Source: Planctomycetota bacterium (GTDB lineage Bacteria; Planctomycetota; J058; JAJDCQ01). Taken from it: a DNA stretch of 64,000 nucleotides. The DNA is taken from the NCBI GenBank assembly GCA_029260755.1, contig JAJDCQ010000108.1, positions 1-64,000 of the forward strand. The letters run 5' to 3'. The notes under the pieces are model-generated. The model worked only from the letters and a program-made list of their open reading frames with translations. It searched no databases and had not been told where the DNA came from. The position numbers were made by a program, and so were the translations under genes. This document shows, piece after piece, positions 17,822-24,779 of the stretch (positions are counted from its first letter, which is position 1; the number at the start of each line of letters is the position of its first letter).

Positions 17822-19044
17822 TGACCATGCGCCTCGCGGTCGTCCACGACTGGCTGACCGGCATGCGCGGAGGCGAGCGCGTCCTCGAGGAGGTGCTCGC
17901 CGTCGCGCCCGAGGCGACGATCTACACCCTGCTCCACGAGCCCGGGACGGTCGAAGGCTCGATCGTCACCCGAGCCGACGGAGCGCCGCGGCGCATCGTA
18001 ACGAGCGGGCTCTCGGAGCTGCCAGGACCGCTCCGCCGACGCTACCGGACGCTCCTGCCGGCGATGCCCGCGTTCGCCCTCCAGCTCCGCGCCAAGCTCG
18101 CCGCCGACCGGGCGCGAGGGAAGATCGACGCCGTCCTCGCGATCAGCCACGCCTTCGCCGTGTGGGCGCTCCCGCGAGGCGAGTCGGCCTACGTCCTGAC
18201 GCCGCTGCGCTACGCCTGGGACCTCTTCGAGCTCTACTTCCCGAAGGAGCGGTTCGGGCGCGCGGGACGAGGCGCGGCCGCGGCCTTCGCGGCGCCGCTC
18301 CGCGCGCTGGACCGCCGCGCCGGCGCCCGGCCCGGCCGGCTCGCCTACGTGAGCGGGTTCGTCCGCGAACGCGTCGGGCGCTGCTGGGGAAGGACCGACG
18401 GCGAGGTCCTGTGGCCGCCGGTGGACACCGACGTCATCGCCGATCACCGCCCCGAGGGGACCGGAGCGACGGGCCCGGCCCCCGCCGCGGGCGCGGAGTG
18501 GCTCTCGATCGGAGCGACGGCGCCCAACAAGCGCCTCGAGCTCGCCGTCGACGCGTTCGCCGAGCTCGCGAGGCGAGCGCGCGACGAAGGGCACGAGGCG
18601 CCGCGACTCCGGATGATCGCGAGCGGCCCCGACGGAGACCGGAAGCGCCTGCGCGAGCGCGCGAGCGAGCGCGGCGCCGCGGTGACGATCGACGCGCCGG
18701 TGCCGCGCGAGGAGCTGCTCGCTCGCCTCTGGAACGCCCGCGGACTGGTTCACCCCGCGTGCGAGGACTTCGGAATCGTCGTCGCGGAGGCGATGGCCGC
18801 AGCGAGGCCGGTCGTCGTCACCGCCGACAGCGGAGCGAAGGAGGTCGTCGGCGAAGGAGACATCGCGACGCTCGCCGAGGTCGCCGGAGAGGCGACGCCC
18901 GACGCGCTGGCGGGGGCGATCGAGCGCGCCGAGGCGCGTCTCGTGACGGGCGAAGGCTTCGACGCGGCGCGGGCGCAGGAGCGGCCGAGGGCGTTCGGAG
19001 CGGAGGCGTTTCGGGAAGGCGTTCGAGCGTTGATCGAGCGGTAG
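17821..19044 (+). CDS. Glycosyltransferase family 4
   Basis: 407 aa; ATG at 17821 overlaps the methyltransferase stop, and an ATG two codons later is possible. N-terminal LAVVHDWLTGMRGGERVLEE contains the GGxER loop typical of WbaZ/mannosyltransferase-like GT4 proteins. The C-terminal domain has SIGATAPNKRLELAVDAF and PACEDFGIVVAEAMAAARPVV, giving the EX7E donor motif. Length is typical. It ends directly at a hexamer minisatellite (19045). Last gene of the glycan cassette. Confidence 0.87.
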   Translation: MTMRLAVVHDWLTGMRGGERVLEEVLAVAPEATIYTLLHEPGTVEGSIVTRADGAPRRIVTSGLSELPGPLRRRYRTLLPAMPAFALQLRAKLAADRARGKIDAVLAISHAFAVWALPRGESAYVLTPLRYAWDLFELYFPKERFGRAGRGAAAAFAAPLRALDRRAGARPGRLAYVSGFVRERVGRCWGRTDGEVLWPPVDTDVIADHRPEGTGATGPAPAAGAEWLSIGATAPNKRLELAVDAFAELARRARDEGHEAPRLRMIASGPDGDRKRLRERASERGAAVTIDAPVPREELLARLWNARGLVHPACEDFGIVVAEAMAAARPVVVTADSGAKEVVGEGDIATLAEVAGEATPDALAGAIERAEARLVTGEGFDAARAQERPRAFGAEAFREGVRALIER

Positions 19045-19220
19045 CCGTGGCCGTGGCCGTGGCCGTGGGCCGTGGCCGTGGCCGTGGGCCGTGGCCGTGG
19101 CCGTTGGCCGTGGCCGTGGGCCGTGTCCGTGGCCGTTGGCCGTGGGCCGTGGCCGTGGCCGCGGCAGTGGCCGTGAGCCGTGGCCGTGAGCCGTGGGCCG
19201 TGGGCCGTGGCTGTCGCTGG
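19045..19220. repeat. Imperfect GGCCGT hexamer minisatellite
   Basis: Starting at the base after the glycosyltransferase stop, about 170 bp consist of CCGTGG/GGCCGTG units with irregular extra G residues (CCGTGGGCCGTGG). Similar tracts occur at 44499-44613 and 48100-48243, and a degenerate one at 27050-27165. Confidence 0.9.
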
Positions 19221-19324
19221 GGCGATTCGTTCCTTCGGCTTGCCGAGCAGCGCGGGCCAAGACTCTGGTTCGCGGAGGCGCGTCCTCGAGGATGCGGATC
19301 GCGAGAGGCGCCCGGGCTGGCATT

Positions 19325-19414
19325 GGGGGTCAGTGTCGTCCGGTTGTCGCTTGGGAGCGGAGCCCGCTCCGGCAACCCCGTTCCGACCAAGCGACAACCG
19401 GCGCTCTGACCCCC
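19325..19414. repeat. 90-bp hairpin element, copy 1
   Basis: Ends GGGGGTCAG (19325-19333) and CTGACCCCC (19406-19414). Inner arms CCGGTTGTCGCTTGG (19340-19354) and CCAAGCGACAACCGG (19387-19401) are perfectly complementary. Confidence 0.75.
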
Positions 19415-19697
19415 GCGCTGGCTTCCCCGCAACGCTCCGAACGGGAAACCGCGGCTCGGCCCACCCGTACCTTCCGAAGCAGGCCGCCCACCCGCGGGAC
19501 TCGCCCGTCGGCAACCGCTTCGCCTGCGGTTCGGCAGTGGCCCCGCAGAAGAAGCTCCCGCACCGGCGCCGGCCCTTCGCCCTTCGGCGAAGCCCTTGCC
19601 GACAGGCGGGGCCGTTCGGGTCTGCGGCCTGCTTCGGCGGGCGCGGGTGGGCCGAGCCGCGGTTTCCCGTTCGGGACGCTCCCCGGGTAGCCGGCGC

Positions 19698-19787
19698 GGG
19701 GGTCAGAGCGCTTCCTGCTGCTTGGGGGAGCGGGGTTGCCGAAGCGAACTCCCCTCCCAAGACAGCAGGAAGACGACACTGACCCCC
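19698..19787. repeat. 90-bp hairpin element, inverted copy with different stem
   Basis: Same 90-bp length and same ends as copies 1 and 2, in opposite orientation. The inner arms read CTTCCTGCTGCTTGG (19711-19725) and CCAAGACAGCAGGAAG (19757-19772). Both arms differ from copy 1 yet still pair, apart from one bulged base. Confidence 0.75.
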
Positions 19788-19815
19788 AATGCGGGGCCCG
19801 GGGCCGTCTGCGCGA

Positions 19816-19935
19816 TCCAAGGCTCGGGTTGGCGGAGCGGCGCGGTCCAAGGCTCGGGTTGGCGAAGCGGCGCGGTCCGAGGCTCTCGATTGCCGAGCAG
19901 CGCGGGCCAAGACTCTGGTTCGCGGAGGCGCGTCC
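19816..19935. repeat. Four tandem 30-bp units
   Basis: Units begin at 19816, 19846, 19876 and 19906. The first two differ by one base (TCCAAGGCTCGGGTTGGCGG is the first 20 bases of unit 1); the third and fourth are diverged. The period is exact, and there are no spacers. A single unit of the fourth type also sits at 19256-19285 in the first 320-bp copy. Confidence 0.8.
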
Positions 19936-19974
19936 TCGAGGATGCGGATCGCGAGAGGCGCCCGGGCTGGCATT

Positions 19975-20064
19975 GGGGGTCAGTGTCGTCCGGTTGTCGC
20001 TTGGGAGCGGCGCTCGCTCCGGCAGCCCCGTTCCGACCAAGCGAAAACCGGCGCTCTGACCCCC
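19975..20064. repeat. 90-bp hairpin element, copy 2
   Basis: Direct copy of the element at 19325, 650 bp further on. The right inner arm carries one change (CCAAGCGAAAACCGG), giving a single mismatch in the stem. Confidence 0.75.
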
Positions 20065-20225
20065 GCGCTGGCTTCCCCGCAACGCTCCGAACGGGAAACC
20101 GCGGCTCGGCCCACCCGTACGTTCCGAAGCAGGCCACCCACCCGCGGGACTCGCCCGTCGGCAACCGCTTCTCCTGCGGTTCGGCAGCGGCCCCGCAGGA
20201 GAAGCTCCCACGGGGCCGCCAGGCG

Positions 20226-20543
20226 TCAGGGGCCGGACCGGGACGGGAACTGGAGGCGCCAGAGGAGGGCGGCGGCGCGGTCGGCGAGAGCGAGGGCGGG
20301 ATCGACCCTCGAGGCGGGCGAGTCACCGAAGTCGGCGACGAGCTCGAGGACGGCCTTCACCTCGAGGCAGCTCGCGTAGGCGATCCCTTCGTCCAGGTGA
20401 TACACCCGGAGCAGGACGCGGCGATGGCGAAGGCGAGTTCGGCGAGGCTGGCGTGGCGCAACGGAGGGTCCCCCTTCCCTTCGAGGGAGACTAGACCGGA
20501 CCGACGCGTGTCTCAAGACGCGTGAGCGGGCCAGCGCGGGCAC
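20226..20543 (-). pseudogene. Possible remnant of a four-helix-bundle (S23-type) protein
   Basis: The 3' half of this minus-strand frame reads YASCLEVKAVLELVADFGDS and ALADRAAALLWRL, which resembles the helices of small four-helix-bundle proteins related to 23S intervening-sequence proteins. The 5' half is arginine-rich and unlike the family. In another frame the bases about 20425-20470 read LRHASLAELAFAIA, more like the expected helix, so a frameshift near 20425 is likely. It abuts the repeat island. The assignment is tentative. Confidence 0.3.
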
Positions 20544-20584
20544 CGGTCTCCCCTTGCCGAACGCCCCGCCGCGGGGTACAGCGG

Positions 20585-21049
20585 ATGTTGATGACCACGT
20601 CCCCGCCCTCCTCTCGCTCGCGCTCCGGCGGCGCCATCTCCTTCAGGCTCCTGTGGGCGCTCCCGCTGTTGCTCTCCCCTCTCCTCCTCTACAACGTGGC
20701 GCTCACCGGTTGCCGGTTCCTCGGCCCGCACGAGCAGGCCCAGCGGCGCGTTCGTATCGGCATGACCGCCGTCGAGGTCGTCGAGGTTGCGAAGGGTCAC
20801 GGGAGCGTGGCTGTGACCCGCGCCGGGGAGACGACGCTGCTGCGGCCCGACGACGCGGGCGACGGCGAGGACCTGGGGGCCGTCGCGTTCGCCGGCGCTT
20901 CCTCGCTCTACCTCGAGTGGCAGAGACCCGTTTGGCCCTGGCCGCCGAGCTGGCGGGGCGGGTTCTCCGTCCTGCTCGACGACAAGGGGCGGGTGCTGCG
21001 GATCGGGGACTGCGTCGAGGAGCATCTCCCTGACACCGAGGCACGGTGA
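20585..21049 (+). CDS. Small membrane-anchored protein, BamE/SmpA-like pattern
   Basis: 154 aa from ATG at 20585 (a second ATG lies two codons on). After a Ser-rich basic N-terminus, one hydrophobic segment (about 23-42, LLWALPLLLSPLLLYNVALTG) ends at a Cys, perhaps a signal-anchor. The remaining part has RRVRIGMTAVEVVEVAKG and FSVLLDDKGRVLRIGDC, the 'G-M-T-x-x-E-V' and 'F-D-x-x-G-R-V' pattern of BamE/SmpA-like domains. Function unknown. The stop overlaps the GTG of a decayed paralogue by four bases, so the two were once coupled. Confidence 0.6.
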   Translation: MLMTTSPPSSRSRSGGAISFRLLWALPLLLSPLLLYNVALTGCRFLGPHEQAQRRVRIGMTAVEVVEVAKGHGSVAVTRAGETTLLRPDDAGDGEDLGAVAFAGASSLYLEWQRPVWPWPPSWRGGFSVLLDDKGRVLRIGDCVEEHLPDTEAR

Positions 21050-21547
21050 GCGAGCAAGCCGACGTGCCGGGTTCGGCTCCGCCGCAGAGCTCGGCGCTCT
21101 CCCTCCGCGGTCTCTGGATCGGCGTCCTCCTCCTCGTCGGCTGTTGCGCCTCGCCGATCCACTGATTCACCCTGCCCGGTCGTCGCGCGCGCCACGCCCA
21201 TGCCGCCGTCGGGGAGGACATGACGGTCGACGAGGTTTTCGCGGCGGTGCCCGATTGGGACCGGATCAACGGTCGCGTCGCGGTCGACGGCATCTACTTC
21301 CGGGCGCTCAGGGGCCCGGGCGAGCCGGCCTGGCTCGTCGATGTCGACGCCACGGGCGGCCCGACTATCGACAGGTGCGACTCGATCGAGGACCTCGTGA
21401 CGGCGGTTCAGGGGGCGCCAGAGCGCTACGGCGCGATCACCGGGGTCGTCTTCATCTACCAGGATCGCCGCGGAGCACACGTTCGCCGTGAGCTTCGACG
21501 AGGGCGGACGGATGAGCGAGGTCTTCGGCGTGAGGACGTACGACTGA
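21046..21547 (+). pseudogene. Decayed tandem paralogue of the preceding BamE-like gene
   Basis: GTG at 21046 overlaps the previous stop (GTGA). The frame gives a Ser-rich start and the segment LRGLWIGVLLLVGCCASPIH, then a TGA at 21163-21165. The same frame continues after that stop with GEDMTVDEVFAAVPDWDRI and reaches GAITGVVFIYQD. Near 21463 one extra base shifts the reading; skipping it gives EHTFAVSFDEGGRMSEVFG ending in RTYD and TGA at 21547. This ending matches the FSVLLDDKGRVLRIGDC end of the upstream gene. So the gene has one nonsense codon (perhaps TGG to TGA) and one frameshift. It is a pseudogene unless both lesions are sequencing errors. Confidence 0.65.
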
Positions 21548-21589
21548 GCGCGAGCGGCGCCGCCGCGCCGCGGCTGGCCGGGTTGCGAT

Positions 21590-21623
21590 GAGGCGGGTGC
21601 CCCGTCTCCCGAGCACCCGCCTC
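21590..21623. terminator. Hairpin between convergent genes
   Basis: Perfect 11-bp stem GAGGCGGGTGC (21590-21600) with GCACCCGCCTC (21613-21623) and a 12-nt loop. It lies between the plus-strand pseudogene and the minus-strand gene ending at 21643, as expected for a shared terminator, but lacks a T-tract. Confidence 0.45.
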
Positions 21624-21642
21624 GACCAGGGCCGACGCCGCG

Positions 21643-24636
21643 TCAGCGCGTGACGACGACGTCGAACACCGCGATCACGAACCTGCTTCCCGAGTCGGTG
21701 AGGGCCTCGAGGACGACCCGCGACCGACCGCTCTGCGCGAGGTCGACCTCGATCCTGAAGTTGCCCCCGACGACCAGCTCGGAGCCCTCAGGACCCCCGA
21801 GGTCGTCCGGGCTCCCCACGTTGCTCGACCCATCGTCGACTCGAAGGCCCGCGTCGTTGCCGCTCGGATCGGCCGGGTCGAGTCGGAGGAGGACCTTGTC
21901 GATCTCGGTCGCCTCGTCGGCCGGCGCGCGGCGAACGATCTTGGCGACCCGGAGCGTGAAGAGTGGGTCATCCCCCTCGGGCTCGATCGAAACGCCATCC
22001 GCGAACGCCGTCGCGCCGTCCGCGAAGGTGGTCAGGTCGATCCCCACGACTCGCAGAGACCCCTCGGGCACGTTGATACCCGCGGCCTGGACGCGCCCAT
22101 CGGCTGGCGGAACAGGCGGGAGCGAAGGGTCGGCCGGCGGCTCCTCGGGCGGCGGCGGTGGCGGCGGCTCCTCGGGCGGAGGGGGCGGGTCCTCCTCCGG
22201 CGGGGGCGGCGGATCCTCGAGCGGAGGCGGGGGCTCTTCAGGGGGCGGGGGCGGCTCCTCTGGCGGCGGCGGCGGCGCGACGAAGTCGGCAACCCAGGTG
22301 GTCGGCCCCGTCGTGGCCGGCGCGTCCACGCTGCCCAGGAGAGTGGAGAGCAGGGTCCCGATCGTGCCGTTCGCCTCCTTGAACGCGATGCCCTGCACCG
22401 TGACGGTCACACGCCCGGGCGTCCCCCGCGTCACCACCCCCGAGTCGACGTCGAACGAGTTCGCGCCGACCTCGGTGATCGGGACGAAGTCGATGATGTC
22501 GTCGAACGCCCTCGTGAAGCGTCGCACAAAGGCGGCGGCCGCGCGGAGGTCGAAGACGGGCGCGACCAGATCGGCGAGGGCGTCGAAGATGTCGAGGCGG
22601 CTGAGGAGGAGCAGGTCGACCTCCAGCTCGACCGGGTCGACGCGAAAGCGGTCGTTGAACTCCTCGGAGGCGAGCTGGCTGAAGGTCGCGAGCAGCCCAT
22701 TGCTCAGGACGCCCGCGAACTCCCGCAGGGTCTCGCCGTCAAGGCTCCCAGCGAGCTCCTTCCCAGGACCCAGGACAAAGTCCACGGTCTCGTCGAGCAC
22801 CAAGCCAACGCCGAGATCGAGGAAGCTCGACTGCGCGTTGAACGTGCCCATGACAAGCACGTTGACCGGCCCGTTGGTGAGGACCGGCTGCGGCGGCGAG
22901 ATCGCTCGGACCTCGACGAGATCAGAGGCGACCCCCACGTGGAGCACGTCCGCTGCGGCGCGGGTGAACTTCGCGGCGAGCCGAACGGGGCCGAGCGCCG
23001 CTGGGGCCGTCGCGCCGCCGGTGACGAGCGCGCCAACGAGGAGGCCGACCTTCACGGCGTCGAGCGAGGTCGCGACGAGGGCGAACCCGGCCGCCACGAA
23101 GTCGAGCGCGAACGCCTGCAGGTGCGTCTTCGGCGCGAAGATCGTCAGCGCGGAGACGACTCGCCCATCGCCGGGCACCGCCCCGCCGAGGATGTCGAGG
23201 AGGCCGGCCTCGTGAAGGTAGGCGTAGAGCTGGTGGACCTCCTCGTCGCTCATCGCGGCGAGAGCGCGGTCGGCCTCGCTGGCGAAGAGGAACGCCTCGC
23301 CGATGTACTCGGTCACCGCGGGGCTCGGCGGCTCGCCGAACGCGGCGCGGTGGAGCTGATCCACGAGGGGAGGAACCTCCTCGATCCAACCGCAGATGGC
23401 CTGCTCCATCTCGGCGCGAGTTAGCTCGGCGGGCGGCCGCTCGGGCGCGACGAGGCGACCGAGGGGCAGGTCGCGGAGCACCTCGCCATTCCCGTCTAGC
23501 TCCAGGACCGAGACGTCGCACGAGGCGCCCGGCGGGAGCAGCGGGTAGTAGAACGAGAGGCCTACGTCGGTGTCGGTGTGGATGGGCGAGACGCCGATCG
23601 CGCGGTCCGCGAGGTTCGGGTCGACGGGAACGTAGTAGACGACCCGCTGCGCGACACCCGGCGGCCCGCCCGCGAGCTGCCCCTCGGAGACCTCGACGAG
23701 CTGCCCGGGTCGCTCGGCGCCCAGCAACGGGCCCGGCTCGGCGTCGCCGTTCTGGAATGGACCGAAGACGACAGAGGCGTGCGTCGCGAGGTCGAGATGC
23801 CCTTCGCCGTTGAGGAGCAGCTTCGCTTCCGCGAAGAAGTCGATGATCTCCAGGTCGAACGTCAGCTCGACGCCGCCGACGAGCTGACCCTCGACGCCCC
23901 GGGAGGAGGTGTCGATGCCCTCGTTCGGCGTGCGGCGGTTCGGCTTGAGCCCGTCGACCGTGTAGACGCCATCCGCCGAGACCGACCACGCGCCCGCGGG
24001 GAAGAAGTCGCCGAAGACGAACGGCGTCGGCTCGCCCTCAGCCACGAGCTGCCGGGCGACCTGGGCGCCAACGTCCGCCGCGATCCAGGCGAGGCCGTCG
24101 GCCTTCAGGGTGATCAGGCCGCTGACGTCGTCGACGATGAGGCCGATCTCGTGGCGGCCCGAAGGCAGGAGCGGAGCGGTGGCGACCACCTGGTCCTGGC
24201 CGTTGACCCGAAGGATCAGGAGAACCTGGTGCGGAAAATCGCTGCCGAGTCGAGCGATGATGAACGTCGCGACCGTGGGCCTGGTTGGCTGGGCGGGCTG
24301 CCCCTCATCCAGGCCGGAGGGAGCGGTTTCGCCCGGGTCGACGGGGTCCTCTTCGTTGGGGCTTCCGGCGGCGCGATCGCCCTCGCGTTCGCCATCGGTT
24401 GCGCCTCCGTCGCGGGGCGGCGCCGCGGGCTCGGACCGATCGCGGCGCGACGGGCCGCCGCGGCCCCCGCCGCCGCTGCTGCTTCCATCGCTACAACCCG
24501 CGCTGAGGGCGAGAGTTGCAGCCAGAAGCAGCGCCGCGCCGGCTCGCACCGGGCCACGAGCCATTGGCCCCGGTCGGCGCGCCAGCTCGCCGCGCCCGCC
24601 CAGCACGCCCCAATCGCGGATCCTCACCTGGATCAT
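21643..24636 (-). CDS. Large lipoprotein with proline-rich hinge, unknown role
   Basis: 997 aa from ATG at 24636, which has GGGAGG upstream. An ATG at 24564 would give a more normal signal peptide (MARGPVRAGAALLLAATLAL, lipobox SAGC), so the true start is open. After the Cys comes a disordered Gly/Ser/Glu stretch to about 130. A beta-rich part (130-400) has LLILRVNGQDQVVATAPLLP. A middle helical part (about 400-770) contains hydrophobic segments such as FALDFVAAGFALVATSLDAV. A Pro/Glu hinge of PPPPEEP units spans about 787-835, and the C-terminal domain (836-997) is beta-rich. I recognise no family. It is transcribed divergently from the ECF-Kelch gene, suggesting joint control. Confidence 0.75.
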   Translation of the reverse strand: MIQVRIRDWGVLGGRGELARRPGPMARGPVRAGAALLLAATLALSAGCSDGSSSGGGGRGGPSRRDRSEPAAPPRDGGATDGEREGDRAAGSPNEEDPVDPGETAPSGLDEGQPAQPTRPTVATFIIARLGSDFPHQVLLILRVNGQDQVVATAPLLPSGRHEIGLIVDDVSGLITLKADGLAWIAADVGAQVARQLVAEGEPTPFVFGDFFPAGAWSVSADGVYTVDGLKPNRRTPNEGIDTSSRGVEGQLVGGVELTFDLEIIDFFAEAKLLLNGEGHLDLATHASVVFGPFQNGDAEPGPLLGAERPGQLVEVSEGQLAGGPPGVAQRVVYYVPVDPNLADRAIGVSPIHTDTDVGLSFYYPLLPPGASCDVSVLELDGNGEVLRDLPLGRLVAPERPPAELTRAEMEQAICGWIEEVPPLVDQLHRAAFGEPPSPAVTEYIGEAFLFASEADRALAAMSDEEVHQLYAYLHEAGLLDILGGAVPGDGRVVSALTIFAPKTHLQAFALDFVAAGFALVATSLDAVKVGLLVGALVTGGATAPAALGPVRLAAKFTRAAADVLHVGVASDLVEVRAISPPQPVLTNGPVNVLVMGTFNAQSSFLDLGVGLVLDETVDFVLGPGKELAGSLDGETLREFAGVLSNGLLATFSQLASEEFNDRFRVDPVELEVDLLLLSRLDIFDALADLVAPVFDLRAAAAFVRRFTRAFDDIIDFVPITEVGANSFDVDSGVVTRGTPGRVTVTVQGIAFKEANGTIGTLLSTLLGSVDAPATTGPTTWVADFVAPPPPPEEPPPPPEEPPPPLEDPPPPPEEDPPPPPEEPPPPPPPEEPPADPSLPPVPPADGRVQAAGINVPEGSLRVVGIDLTTFADGATAFADGVSIEPEGDDPLFTLRVAKIVRRAPADEATEIDKVLLRLDPADPSGNDAGLRVDDGSSNVGSPDDLGGPEGSELVVGGNFRIEVDLAQSGRSRVVLEALTDSGSRFVIAVFDVVVTR

Positions 24637-24779
24637 GGTGCCTCCCTGGCCCTTGCATCCCCCCCGACCGAACTACGCGCGACCGACCGGCGGGTCATCG
24701 CGGTGGGCGAGAAAAAGTGCCAGGTTGGCGATGACTCGACCCCGGCCCCGTCGTAGAAGTAGCGGGATGGAGCACCTAC

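Larger units (their letters stand above)
19240..20210. repeat. Repeat island: 320-bp direct duplication 650 bp apart
   Basis: Sequence 19240-19560 recurs at 19890-20210 with a constant 650-bp offset, no gaps and roughly ten mismatches. Between them, about 19620-19790 is a diverged inverted copy of the same design, sharing the segment GAACGGGAAACCGCGGCTCG and its surroundings. Each copy holds a 90-bp hairpin element. Open frames cross the region but are arginine- and proline-rich and change between copies, so I treat it as non-coding. Confidence 0.85.

Noticed and set aside
19816..19935. CRISPR-like array
   Set aside because: The 30-bp units are directly adjacent without spacers and no cas genes are present.
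19330..20380. Several long open frames across the repeat island
   Set aside because: They are arginine/proline-rich, present on both strands and follow the repeats; none keeps a protein pattern between copies.
21163..21165. TGA recoding (selenocysteine or readthrough) in the BamE-like paralogue
   Set aside because: A second lesion (frameshift near 21463) makes simple decay more likely, and no SECIS-like hairpin was seen.
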